A stretch of 64,000 nt of DNA from Oreocharis arfaki. Taxonomy: Eukaryota; Chordata; Aves; Passeriformes; Paramythiidae. This document shows positions 1 to 13,600 of the stretch, piece by piece (positions within the stretch are counted from its first letter, which is position 1; each line of letters opens with the position of its first letter). Position numbers and translations under genes: made by a program. The DNA lies in the NCBI GenBank assembly GCA_013398015.1, contig VZRR01010916.1:328345-392344 (forward strand). The letters run 5' to 3'. A model generated the notes under the pieces. It searched no databases. It saw only the letters and a list, made by a program, of their open reading frames with translations, and was not told the origin of the DNA.

Positions 1-3000
1 AACAGATCCAAAGCTTGTAGAAATGATAAGAATAATAAGTAGTGAATACATTGATTTTTGAACATTTCCAGGTTTAAAACACAGCATGTTTACTTGCAGT
101 TTACTTCTTTACCCTGTTTTTGGTAATAGCTTGCTCTGAAGAAACAGAATTTGATTTTTGTGTTACCTATTTTGTCGTTGCCCACACAGAAGAGCAATAA
201 ATTCTTATATTTTCTATTATTTGCTCCTGATTTTCATATGGGAAGACCAAAAGGAGGCATTACAATGTGTTAAAATAAATATTTAAATATTAAATATAGA
301 CCAGGTTGAAATATTTTCTGCAAGTATTGAATATTCCATGCTTGACACATATTCATACTCTTCAATGCTTTAATACATTTATTCTCCCGAGTTACTCAAG
401 TAGCTGCATCAGCTGCTTTTGAATTCCTCACCAATATTCTCCTCAGTAATGCAAGATAATAAAATTTGCCCAGATTTGGGGATGATAACCCTGGATATAC
501 AATATTAATTGTTGAAAATAATATATAACTTCAGACACTCTTGGGTTGCTGCTGGGGAAATGAGGCCTCTTGGTTCAGCTGCAGGTGGCAGCAGAACACT
601 GGTGTTATTTCCACCCAGCCCCAATGTCTAAATGAACTTCTAGCCAATTAATAACAGAAAAGCTGATCATGCTGTTGAAAAAAAAATTGATTTTATTCAT
701 TTGCAACCTGGAAAACCATATTTTAAAAATTATTTTTCAAATGGGAGTGATTTTTCTCTTCGGTATTACAGAGCTTTCTGGTCTGCCAGGGTTCTGAGAT
801 TTTCACTCTGACGCCTGCAGAAATACAATTATTTACTTAACTCTGAATCACTGATATTCTGTGTATAAAGCCACAACAGGGAATACTTACCATTAGTAAG
901 ATTAAGCCTGTAACTTTAAATATAAGCAGGTGATTTGCCAGATATGTTTGGACAGAATCCTGTAAAATTTTGTTCAATGGACAAATGTCTGTAAGCGGCA
1001 CCATAACACAAAATATAAGCTGCTTGTAAGTGAATATTTTGTATTTTCTTTCTCTCTCTGAAGATTGTGAGAATAATTTGTATTATCAGAGCTAGGAGAT
1101 GAAAAAAATGAATCTTTGATAAACATACAGGCAGCTTCTGCATGTGTTATTTGACAGTAGTTTTACCTCATCTTTCATTGGAGAACAACAATACCGTGTC
1201 TACCTTCTATCAGAATTCTTTTTTTCCCCCTAAAAAACTGAAATACTATAGAAATAATGATAAAATAAATGCCAATTTCTTATTGATGTGTGCTGTGAAT
1301 AGACTGACAATGCTGTGATGAGAATTGGACCGTGGATCAAACCTTTTCATGGCATAAAGGAACTTCTCCTTAAATCCGGAGTTGTTCCCGATGCAAAGGT
1401 GGGGGAGAAGCACCGTGGAGGACAATGGAGCTGTAGGTCAGAAAATGGGATTTGTTTGCTCTCTCTCCCCTTTCTCGTGTTCTTCCTGGTCACCATTCAG
1501 AGCACAGGGAAGTTCAAAGCACACTTTGAATATATTCTTTCGAACAAATAAGCAATTCACAGCTTCCCCGGGCTGTTTGAGGTGTTCATTTTGCCCTGCC
1601 TGAGTCACACATCAGCCTGGGCTGGGGCTGTCAGTGCTGCATTCAGAGGAATAAACCCAGGGCTTTAGAGCACCCTGAGCACTGGAGGGGCTTTTCTGTG
1701 CCTGATAAAGCTTTGCTCCAGAATTTATTCCATCCATGTGCAAAGCAATGATACATAATGGAGAAGAGCTGCCAATTTTGGGTCACACCCAGCGCCACGG
1801 GAGATGCTTTCATTTGATCTTTAGTGAAACTAAGCTTCTCACAGCTTCTCTGAAAAGCGAGTTGCAAATAACAACTCCTTTGGATCAGCACAGCAGAACA
1901 GACAAAAGCCCAGAGCAGCTCCACAGTCAGATGCTGGTCACTGAGAAGGAACTACTGAAATAACCTTTTCAAATCACCTCTGCAGTGTTGTCATAGCAAG
2001 AAACTGCAACCCCAAACTCTTATTCCCCGAGCAAACATTAAGTGAAGAATAACGTTTCAGCAGGTGTGCTTATATTGCTGTTCAAACTGAAACCCACTCA
2101 GCACTGCACAATGCTTGGCCCTTTGAACAGGCCATCAAAACAGCTCCTTTCCCAGATTTCTGTTGGAATATGTTCTTAGGAGGAAGGCAAAACGGGCACT
2201 AAACTTGTATGCTTTCATCTGTGCTTCAATTTTCATTTCCGTATCAGGAGCTTGTGGCTATTCCAAATAGTTTTACAAATAAATACATTGGATGTGCATT
2301 CACCTCTATTCTAAACCATTTTAAAGTTTCTTTTCTGAGACTCTGCTTTTCTTTCCAGCCATTTGTTTTTTTCTGGAGAAGGAGGGGAGCTGAGGTTTAA
2401 ATTCTGTGGTGTCAGCCTGAGCAGAGTTGCTCGAGCACCAAGGTGATTATTGTTGGGCCATCAAACTGGTAATAAAATTCCTGCTCAGTGTACAGAACTT
2501 TAAGACAGAAGAATATTTTTGTAAGGAAATTGTCCTCTTTGACTCTAATTAGGAGTGGTTTTTAGGATCGACCCCAAATTTGCTTTCAGAGATTGATTTC
2601 ATTTGCATATTCCCTAGGCTGTTTTACTTAAAAGCTTTTACATATTTATCAGATTTTTGAAATCCATTTTTAAAAGTGCTTATTTATGTCAATATTTGCC
2701 TTGATATACTAAATTCAACTCTTCAGTTCTGGTCCTTTGAGTTGGCTGCAGGTTCAGATTTGTCTTTTTTGTCCTGCACAGGGGTTAATTATGAAATGAA
2801 AATTTCAGTTTAACAAAACAGCTTCTACTGGTTTATTGGAGACTTGAGTTTTTTTAATTTGGATCAGCTGGTGCTGTTTTAACTGGGCAGAGTTATATTG
2901 CAAATTCCAGCCCATTTGGGAGTGCTGAGTAGAGCCTCAGTTAATGGGGGATGGAGCTTGGAGTGGGTGGGATGGAGAGTGGGTGTCTGACGAGGCAAAA

Positions 3001-6000
3001 GACAAACATTAACCTTCAAAAGCTTGGTACAAATAAATTTATATTTTAATTGAATTGCACAGTTCCCATTCCCCTTCTCACCTCCTGATTTGCTCACTGT
3101 GAAATTGGTTATTAGATCTTTGCTTAAAGTCCTATACAAAATGTAGTCTTGTCTTTGTAAATGTTTTATGGCTTCTCTAAGGTCAGTCCTATCCTTTTGT
3201 TCTTCAGACCCTTTGGATTGGGTACCCAAAGGATGGGGATTTGACTTCAACATAACAAGAACCACCCCACTTTCTCTTTGAATTTCTGTAAATGTTTGTC
3301 CTAATGTGTTGAGATGACTCTGTTTTTTCTCACAATAACGATTTAGGTTTTATTTGATTTTATAGCATTTTTGAAAGTGGGACAGAAAAACATTAGTTTA
3401 AGTCTCCAACACAGAAGCTATAAACTTAACCTTTCAGATCAGCCTTTTCAGTCCAAAATCTGACCATTTTTCCCTAATAGAAGCTCAGACAAGTCTATAA
3501 AGCTTTTATAAGTTAATGAATGTTTCACACCAGCTGCTGATCCCCTAAGTCAGGCCGTCTCCAGCGAGGGAGACACAACCTCTCCTCGGGATTGAAGTTT
3601 GCTGCAATCAGATTGAGACTTTCCAGACTTGAGCATGGTCACATTTTTCATAGCTTAACTGTAAATCATCTTTCACTCAGAAGATTTAGAGACAGACTGA
3701 GGAGTTAAATCTTTGAGTTTGCCTCCCTAACTAGCAGAAGCCCTTAGATGAGCCTCATTACGGTGTTTCCTAAAGGATTAGAGAAAACAGTTTGGTTATG
3801 TTCAAAGTAGGACAAATACCATTACAAGTATAACAACTTTATCCTTCTAATGATTTAGATGTAGAATTAGGTGTGATTACAGGACACTTGGAAATTGTTT
3901 GGGGCGACAGAGTCGATAATCAAAACCTTTCAGCTGTGGAATGATCAGGAATAAGTGATACTGGAAATAATTTGATGTAAAATGTTGTGATTGTGAGCTG
4001 AAATATGTTTATTGTGATATCAGTCGTTGACCAAAAAGTGCAATTCTTGGTGTCAGCACTGTATGAGTGCTCCTGTCACTGAGCCTGCTCACATCCTTTA
4101 TAGAAAATGCCCTTCACTTCAGAATTCAGGCTGCTTAAATATTTGCTGTGTGAAGTCTATTTATAATTATAGATATTTGCTGTATGCAAAGGCAGACTTC
4201 ATATTTCAGTGTAAAATAGGAATTTAATTTCTGTTACACTGTGATAAAAATGAGAATATTATTTGCCATCAGCTGCTAGTAACAAGTTATTGGTAATTCC
4301 AAAGGTGTAATTTTTTTCTGGATTGAATGCAGTTCAATTGAGACTTTGATTCCTATGATTTTTTCAAACACTAGTGTTAAAGTTGTGTTTCTTACACACC
4401 TTTATTGCTTCTTCAGTTTGGAGGTTTTGTTATTTAAATGGTGGAGAATTCCCCACTGAAAATGCTGTTTATTTGTGTGTAGTTTGAATAAGTCTGCTTT
4501 TAATACTGCGTTTGTATTTATAGTAATATTTAACTAAATTTAATTTAAGTTGAATTTCTTTGTTAGAGAAATGTGAAGTAAATATCACAGATACTTTACC
4601 ATATAGAGATTGGTGACAGAGCTGTGGATTTTGTATTAACCTTAAAACAGAACCAGGAGTAAATTTTCTTTTTTCCCCTTCTCAGATTTTCCCTTTTGAA
4701 AGTCAAGAGACCTTCATGAAAATTAATTGTTCTTTTCTTTGTCATATAAAACAAACTGAAAGGAAGGTGTAACAGCACACTGCTCACTGACCTTCTTTAA
4801 ACATAATGCTGTGTAAATGAAATCCATAAGTGAGAAATACACCACCCTGCCAGATTACACTAGAATTGCTTTATTCTGGCATTTATTTTTATTATTATTT
4901 TTTGTACAGACTCAAAGCTAAAGCAATGACCACATACCCCCGGTGTTACCTCAGTACAGAATAAGGGGTGTTAGTGGGTGGGTGTTTTCCTGGAAAGAAC
5001 ATTATATTTCTATTTCTTTTACATGGCAATTTAACCTAAAGGGACAGAAGGTGTTGTCTATTTAGTGACTCTACCTGGATATATTGCTGAAAACAACAAA
5101 AAAGCTGCTTTATGTGTCCTGTATAGTGAGATCTGCCTGGAACCCCCTCCTACCTCAGCAGTGTAAGGAAAAGTCTCTGGGAATATGATTTAATGTTCCA
5201 GTTACGAGTTCTTCTGCTGGAAAACAGCAACTGAAAGATAATTCTCCAACGCATGCTTATGGATTTCCCCCTCTGTAAAATGGTAGTGTAATTTCTTTGA
5301 AAGCTGCTTTTGTTTTATTTTTGATGGTATAGAGAAGCTCTTAGCATTATGAGCTTTGTCTGATTAAGTGCACAAAATGACAAACAAGGTTGTCCTGTGC
5401 TCATCTTCTTCCTTCTTTAGGCAGATAATCACCTTTAGAAGCCTGGATCCTATTCAGCTACTCTGTCAGTCAGCAATAGCAGGACCCTCGTAAGCCGCAT
5501 TTATCAAACTAAACACTTGATCTGGATCGGCACATCAGCTGCTGCCAGGGCCTAAGACACAAGATGAAAGTTGCAATTAGGATTTAGGAGGACATTTTAT
5601 TATCTGAGATTTGAAATAGGTTTTCTTAGTTAATCCAAACATCTTTCCACTCAGATATGTTGACAGAGCCCTTCTGTACATGTACTTACTTCAGCTTAAG
5701 TGGGAACTGCGGTGGATGTTGCCAAGATTTAATACCTCTAAAAGGAGAATACTTGTCAAGGGCAGGACACTGAGGGAGGGGACAGAGCAGTGCCTTGGGC
5801 AGCCTCCCTTCCCGTGGCGTTCAGCAGTGCTGGGGCAGCATTCTGCTGGCCAGCTTTTCCTGAAAAATAAAATCTATTCCTTAATAAAGGAAAATTAGTA
5901 GCTTAACCAAGATTAGACCATACCCCAGCTGCTTTTATAAGTCTGTCGATTGTGCATGAACTCTGCATGCCCAGGGCTCACATGTAACACACAGGGGAAT

Positions 6001-9000
6001 CTCTCCAAAGCTTAAAGAGCAGAATAAAATTCTTACCTTTCTCATGCTCCCTAAATGCCTCCTTGCTTTAATAGCAAGGCATTCTTTTCCTTATTGACAT
6101 TCATAGCCATAACTTTTATATTTCTCTTGTACATAAGAGGGATTCGTGTCTGGGACAGCCAGAGGGGGATGGATCCCAATGGTTTTGTGCCATTTGAGTT
6201 GCCTGGGGCTTGTCCCATTGTCTCCAGCTCTTCTGTATTTTGATTTCTCCCAGAAGATGGAGACTGTGCAGAAGGAACCCTGTGAAGGTTTTTTCTCCAG
6301 TTGGATTCAGCAGTGTGCAGCTCACCAGGCTGGAGCTGCTGTGTCTGATGTGACCACACTGGATCTGCTGGATCTTCAGTGCTTTGGTGTCCCCAATGTC
6401 ATCTGCAAATTTCTTTTCACTCTGTTTGAAATTGGGAAAGGAACACATCAGTAATCCCCAGGTTTCATCACCAGTGTACAAATTTAAGGGGGTGAAGCAA
6501 AATATTCCTGTGGAAATTCTCACAGAGTCTCTAACTTTAAAAATGATAGATGGCTGAGCCACTCTTTTACAGAGGTACTGAGTTTATTATGCTAAATGAA
6601 CTAATTTTTACAATTTCCCAATGATTGTACGGCCAGAGGAATTGCTGAAGACAAGGCAGGGTTGTTCCCCGTGGCTGCTGAGCAGAGCTGCTGTTGGGAA
6701 TGTGTGGCTGTTCAGTCCCTGGACAGCAGAGGTCCTCCAGACCCAGCTGTTCATCCCCAAGTGGGAATTCTGCAGCAATTACCTTCGATTAGTCACTTTA
6801 GAAAATAATTTTACTCAAGGATTTTGTCATGGAGATAAACAAAACAGTTTTCTTGTTTGCCTTGATTTTTTTGGTTATTATTATTATTGTGGAATATTTT
6901 CTGTTGTTATTTCCTTTGCAGGGTTGCAGTAATATTTTAGAAAGACACTCAGAGGGTTTAAGTCCTCCGTGGAGTCTTTTGAAGACACATCCAGCAGTAT
7001 TTTAGCAAAGCAGTTCTTGTGCCTCATCTGTCCTTTTGCAGCAGTGCTGCTGCCTAGAAACACAACTTTTTAATTATTATCAGAAAACACACAAACATCT
7101 GAAATGTTATCGTTAGAATATAACTGATATCCAGAAATTATCAGATCACTTTCCTGTAAGATTGTAACTAATTTTTACCTCAGCTTAGCGATTCCAATTC
7201 TAGTTATTTGAATGTGTACAGCAAGTAAAGAGTTGGCAAGGCCTCTTGGATTTATGGGCAAGGGCAAAACTTAAATATTTATGCACTTATGGAGGTAACT
7301 GTGTTATCAGCCTCTCATTAGTAGATTTATAGAAATCTTACCAAAATATGGACATGAAATTATAAATATTGAGAGTGTTTTTCTCCTGCATACTCTACTG
7401 GCTGAGCACCTTAACAAGCTCTGTCTGAAAACCATTCCAACTTTGTTGCTGGTGACTTCCCTGTAACCTGGGCAACTAAGCTTTGAGGAGAAAACAAGAA
7501 TATAAGTAAAAGTAACTGCAGTTTATTTTAAAATATTTTCCATTATTAACACATTTTTAATAGCAGGAGACGCCCAGATTTTGGCTTCGTTATTAAACAT
7601 GTTGGAGAATGGGGTTTGTGCTAGAGCAGCTGCCAGCTTTGTGTCTCCACTCACAATTATTTCCAAATTGTTACCCTGCTACTGCTATTAACTGGGTTGG
7701 TCATTCACAGGTTTTTAGAAGGCCAAAAAAAAAGAGCATTTTAACATTTTGCTTCAATTTGGTTCACTACTGTCTTTAACCTGTCGTGTTTTCTGGACAA
7801 TCTCATGATGGTGCCTTTTTGTAAAAGCCCTCTGAATGACGGATTAAGATCTGTCTTGGATTTTACATGGATTAAGCTTTAAATTAACATAAAAGAATAA
7901 CAATGTGAATCAATTTGATCAAAGAAAAAGTGTCACTAATTATTTAAACAGGACACTTAGTCCCGAGGTTTAAAGGCAAAGGAGCGGATTTCCCTTGCAT
8001 GTGGATCAAATCAGAAGTATCCCATAATTGACTCTTTACAAGACCTTTCTGCAGAGTAATGGACTAGATATTAAAGCCTTAAGTATTTAAAGTGAGTTTC
8101 CGTCCTTCTCTAAATGGAGCTGCAGCACTAAGAGCTATTTTACAAGTCTGACACATTAGTGCATCCCTGGGCAATCCGCCGGGCTCTGGCTGCTCCGGCC
8201 CCGGATTCCGAGAGCTTTCGGTCCTTCCGTGGTGTGAAATGGGGAGCCTTGAACCTGGGAGGAGCAATGAGCATCCCAAGAATAAATTCCAGATGGGGGT
8301 GGCTGTCGGGAAGGAGCAGAGGTAGTGGATGGTGCTATTTTTTATAAGCATTTAATTGGCTTTATCTTTGCCACCTCATTTCTGATTTTGTTGGTGCCTC
8401 TTGGGAAAATTCGTTCTCCGGTGACAAAGGCTCACCTGCCCTCAGAGCTGGTCTCCTTTCTGGGCTCTGGAGATGTCCTTCTGCATTTCTGTCTGTTAAA
8501 AATGGATGAGATGAATGCTGCTACAGATAAAACACTGCTTTGTACCTGGAGGAATTCTGTATTCTCTCATACCAGTTTTGTTTTGGAAGGGATGCAGTGA
8601 AGTCATTCCCAAAAAAGACACTGCTCTCTCCTTGGCCAGTCCTTGTTTGCATGAGGGGCATTGCAGAGCTCATCCTTTCAAACTGAGATGTTCTTCCTAA
8701 GAAAATTAAAGGTAGTACAATTTCTCCAATCTTATAAAATCACAAATAAGACAGGAAAACCTGAAAATATTGTAGGTGCTCCCATTATTTACAGAGTTGA
8801 GCCAATCTTTTTTTTCTTTCTTTTAATTATTACTACATGTAAAATGGCATGTGTTGTATTAGGGAATATTTCTGTAAATATAAACTTTTGTTTGTATTGA
8901 TCCCTGTTAGAGTCCATGAACATCCTCCATCTCTTTATTTTCCATTAATCTAAACTCGAAGTCTTTTCTCCCACCTTGTACCCCAGTTTTCACCTTTTCA

Positions 9001-9450
9001 GAAAGCCCCATGTATGTGGTACAGTAATATTATATTACACTGATAGGAAAAATAAGTTTCTTTTTGTATGGAAATAATTAATATATAAATATTCCTTTGC
9101 TATGTGGTTTATACTGTATGGACTTCCAGGATAATGTCACTTAGAAAGCAAAATAATCCTTAATCTGATACAGAATTTACTTTTAGCCAATTTCTGACTT
9201 CTGCTGTCAAGTAGAAACCAAATCGCCCTGAAATCAACAGGAGATCAGTCAGGGAAGGAGCCTTGGGAAGGCAAAAATTTTGTCCCACGTAGGCACAGTT
9301 TAAAATTCCAAAATTCTGGATATCTGAACTTCCATTTGTAATGCCTGGGACTTCAAACCAGGCATAAACAAATATTGAATGAATTATATTTTTTGTGTTT
9401 CATCAAAATAACATTGTAAATACTGAAGCCACAAATTATACTTTAAAATG
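1..9450. other. Intergenic DNA, no gene seen
   Basis: Mostly AT-rich unique sequence. Every open frame is short, overlaps frames on the other strand, and has no recognisable domain, coding-type composition or splice context. No tRNA, snRNA or intact repeat was recognised. By conserved gene order this should lie between the 3' ends of TBX4 and BRIP1, but no BRIP1 exon is visible. Confidence 0.6.
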
Positions 9451-9559
9451 AGAGTGGACATTGACTGTGGTTGCCCTGAAAATTGAAGTATTTCATACAC
9501 AAAGATCAAAGAAATGCTGCTTAACTCGTTCAGAGGAGAAATAATTTATAAAAGCAAGT

Positions 9560-10370
9560 CTGAAACTTCGGGTTATGGATTTAACTGTTCCTTCTTGTGG
9601 AGGTGAAGAAAGAGAGCCAAGTTTTGGTGTATTTATTTTCACAATTATTCCTGGGCTTGTCCTCTGCTCTGGGGAAAGGACCTCCCGTGCTTTGGGTAAG
9701 CCAAGCTCTCGCCGTGGGAATGTTGGGGTTTTTTCCCTCACCTCCAGACAGGGAATAAGGGGCTCAACAAAGCCTCATTTTCTGGCTTTGGCAGGATGGC
9801 CTCGTCCCCCAGGCTGGGCTGGGCTTTGGGCAGGCGCTGGTCCTGCAGAGCCACGTCAGGGCCGGGCAGTGCAGCCACGGCCACGCTGCAGCATGCCCAG
9901 CCCTGCACACAGCCCACCTTCCCCGAGTCTGGACAGGGCTAAGGAACAGATTCAGCTTTGTCTCGGGGGTTTTGGGGCTTCTCTGCTCCCTCCAGCTCCG
10001 TGGGACACAGTCACAGGAGCTGGATCTGCTCTCAGAGCAATGCCCAGGTGAGTGGGGTTTGCACAGTGCTGTGAGTGGCCTACAAAGCAGAATTCCCGAA
10101 TTCCCAGCACAGCCCCAGAGCTGCAGCAGCTCCCTGACTGCTGCACCCCCCCTGCTTGGGGTTGTGTTTGTACTCACGGCTTCCATCCCTTTATTTTCCC
10201 CATGTGATTTCAAAATGGAACAAAATGGAGTTCCTATGGCACAGAGTTTTTCCATTGACCTTCCAACTTTCCATATCCTGCTCCCATGCCATGGAGGGAA
10301 TGTTGGAGCTCTTCTGCTGCTTGGACTGTAGGGGTCTGAGTTGTTAAACCTTTTACAGCTCAATGGTGGA
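9560..10370. other. GC-richer patch with overlapping open frames, not a gene
   Basis: Open frames of 158 codons (plus, from 9575) and 199 codons (minus, 9764-10363) overlap here only because stop codons are rare in this GC-richer stretch. Neither translation resembles a known family, and both are rich in Pro, Ser, Cys and Trp, as expected of unselected frames. I call it non-coding. Confidence 0.5.
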
Positions 10371-13300
10371 AGTTGTGTATGTGTCTTGAAATCTAAATTG
10401 TTTAAATCTAATAATTAAATTTTTTTACGAAAAATTTCCTGATTTAAATCATGTCAGAAGGTGATGCTGAGACCCTCAAGGGTCCTGAGCATTGTTGTAC
10501 CAAGAAAGGGTTTGTAGGTTTCTGTTGCTTCCAAAGAAAGTAAACCCAAGAAAACCCATAACTTTTAACTTGGTCTTAAAATCTTACCAGTCTAATTTTT
10601 CAGTCATGAGATTTCTGCCTGAAGTACTTTTCTTGGGCTATCTTTGTTTTACACCAAAACAAATATTTTGAGAAATCCAGTTTCCATTGATTTTCTTCCC
10701 CAGAAAAGCAGCTAGGAGCTAATAAAAGGAGGGAAGCTGGTCCAAGGAAAGCACTGTGGCTGTTGGAGATCTGCAGAGCTGGGCTGGGGAACAACAAGAG
10801 CTGCTGTCAATCCCCTTCCTTTTCCTCGTTTGCAAGGCACAGCTGGGCTTGTACCCACGCTGGGGCTCCTTTCCAATAGCATCCAAATAGAGATTAAACG
10901 AATATTAATTTATGTTTTAAAATTAACCGAAGTAATCACCAAGAAATAGATGAGACTAGTCATAAAGCAAAGCCAGATCTCCAGAAAAATCAAACTAAAC
11001 TCTCCTGCTCTTGTCCCAGACACATTGATGCTGTTCCTCAGCTCACCAGAGCATTAGAGCTGATTTTATAGGTTAAAAATTAGTGTTAGTTTCTAAGCTG
11101 GAGCACCCTAAAAGCTTTACTGAAGGAAATAACCAAAGTACAAAAGGCACCACTTGCTCAGAAGACACGGGATGAGGGCAGGATCCTCTGTTTCTGTTGG
11201 TGACAGAAGTTTGTGTTAACGTAACCTCCATCACAAAAATATTAAAAATACCCTCATTCACCTTTTATCATAAAAGAGCCCCTAAAATCATTAGCTTAGA
11301 GGTGTGTAGATAACAGGCATCAGAGATCCATCAGGTGAGCAGCAACGCGCTTTGTGCCCCGTTTTAAACCAGCGTTGGCTGTAAGTGATGGGAGGGGCTG
11401 TGCTACCTTCGGGTGATCTCCTGATCCGAGGAGGAGCCGGGGCATTTCAGTGCCACATTCCAGCTGTATTTCCAAAGGCAAACGCTAGAGCCCAGAGCCA
11501 CGGAGGTGTTCCTGCTCTGTCTGTCTGTCTGGGCAGGGTTTTGCTCACCCTCCTTCGTGTCCAGCGTGGAAAGCACAAACACGTCCAAGCCTTGACTTTC
11601 TTCGGAATCTGCAGCCCTTTGAATTGCCAAATTACTGAGGTGTCTCGTGGTACCTTTGTTAAAATTCCTTTGTGTGCCGTCTCTCCATCTCCATCCCATT
11701 CTCACCCTGTGTTCCACGTTTTGTTTTGGTCCTGGAGTGGTGTTTCTGTCCTGCCTTCAATCATCACAGCAGCGTTTGGTTTTTCCAGGAAGTTCTGTGG
11801 AGAACCACGGAGCGTTTCCCATCAGAGACCAGCAGCCTGCTTGTGATTTCACACACAACAATGGCTTTTTTTAGCTTTGATTTAATTTCTAGGCATGCTA
11901 TAAATGCCCTTAGAATCTACCAAGCTAAGCCAGTGTACATTGGTGAGTAATATCCTCAAGATGCAAGTAAAAATGTCTTGAAGCTCTCAGACTCCCCTAA
12001 GTACTGCAGCCAGTTAGTGTGCCCCAGGCTCTGCTTCCCTGGATCCAAGCACACCCTCCAGAACATTAATTTAATTGTGCTAAATTTCCTAGGGGTGTTA
12101 ATTGAAGATGCTGGAAGTAAAGGTATGAATTCTGCTTCGTAGTCAGAAATGTTTTAGTTCATCTGCAGACAGATTATTTTAAAGTAACGTGTGATGTGGT
12201 TTGCATTTTCTCCTTGTTTTATTTAAAAGAGCTTCTGCGTTGTTCTTTGCTGCTGTAGTTAATCTGTGCATTAGGAGGGGCAGAAGTTAATTTACAGCGT
12301 GGAAGGCATTCATGCTGCTTGGGGAGCTGAATCCATCCCCCTGTGTTTATTTGTCAGCTGTTTAGATTTCCTTCACTTCGACTCCCAGTCTTTTCTCTGC
12401 AACTGCTGTGTGAAGTACGAAATAAGTTCAAGCTGTGTATATAAGTGTGTGTACACAGGTCTCTGCTTCCATTCTGGCACTCAAACATTGACTCCTTCCT
12501 TTCTGGGTTTTCCTGAAGAACGTGACTGCAAGTCAAGGTGTTTGGGATGGCAAAAGCATCCAGAACCCCCCTAATTATATTTGGAAATCTCACCTTTAAT
12601 ACATGGCAAACAGAGAGATCAGATGTAGAGCCAGCACACACCATTGTATTGGATATTGCCAATTGAATATATCTAACTCTCCCTCCTGCTTTCCCTTTAT
12701 GTTGTAAATGATTTATTGATGGGAGACTGCTGATGTAGGTGACCAGTTAGAACATTCCTGTGGGAATAAAACTGTCCCTTGTCTTTTCTCCAATTAAACT
12801 GCCTCAGGTATGGCATTCATTTGTGTGATGTTTCAGCCTTATGAAATTCATTTTATTCCTTTCTCATTGTTGCCAATATTTTCTATTATTATCACTCTCA
12901 CAGCTTATCAATGATCTCTCTGCCTGTATAAACTGACAGGGTATCCTAAATATTGCTCCAGGTTGCTCCTTTCTCCAGGACTGTTCCATAGCTCTGATAG
13001 CAACAAGTTTCCAGGGATGCTTTTTGGTTTTGATTGACAGCTCAGTCCCACAGCTCTTCCTGACTTTGTCTCCCTGTGGGAAGTGCCACTCAGAAGGAGC
13101 AGTGGCACAGAAAACGTCCCATCTTTCAGCTGCTGAAGGCTGCTCTGCCTGGAGCCAAGGCTGAGCTCCAGCACACTGCAGAACTCTGGGAATCCCAGTT
13201 GTTGCCTTTCCCTCTAATCAGCCAGAAAAAGGGGTTTGAAAGGCTCCAGGATGAATGGCTGAGCAGGGCTGCACCCATCTGCCCCCAAACCGTGTGGCTG

Positions 13301-13600
13301 GAGCAGGATGAGATAAAGGAGGAATCCTCCCACCACGATGGATTGTTCAGGCACCGCAGCTGACAGGTGAGTTCTGCAGCTGTCAAATACTTACTTACCA
13401 CAACCAGTACATTTCTGCTCTTAATATTAAAAGTGTGTCAGAATTTCCATTATAAACCACTTATTTTGTGGGTTTATAGCTTCGCCATAAAAATACACCT
13501 TGGGCTGAGCCCTGGCATGCAGCCATTTGGCTTCTTCTAACACAATATTAATTCAGAACATCCAGACAGTGTTTTTAAACACCAGTATCTGAAAAGTTGT
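10371..13600. other. Intergenic DNA, no gene seen
   Basis: No recognisable exon, RNA gene or repeat. The only specific signal is a perfect PBX-MEIS/PREP decamer at 13031-13040, listed separately. Confidence 0.55.
13031..13040 (+). promoter_or_regulatory. PBX-MEIS/PREP decamer TGATTGACAG
   Basis: An exact match to the composite site bound by PBX together with MEIS or PREP homeoproteins. It sits in the intergenic DNA about 17 kb beyond the predicted TBX4 polyadenylation site. A ten-base match is expected about 0.1 times in this window on both strands, and two are present (the other at 63926-63935). Use as an enhancer site is inference. Confidence 0.35.

Noticed and set aside
3869..3876. T-box half-site AGGTGTGA (also at 15814, 17700 and 18207)
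   Set aside because: Four eight-base matches in 64 kb are close to chance, and they are scattered rather than paired.
6116..6562. 148-codon minus-strand frame containing a FADD motif (LINE reverse transcriptase-like)
   Set aside because: Only the four-residue motif matches. The flanking sequence does not follow CR1 or other reverse transcriptase blocks.
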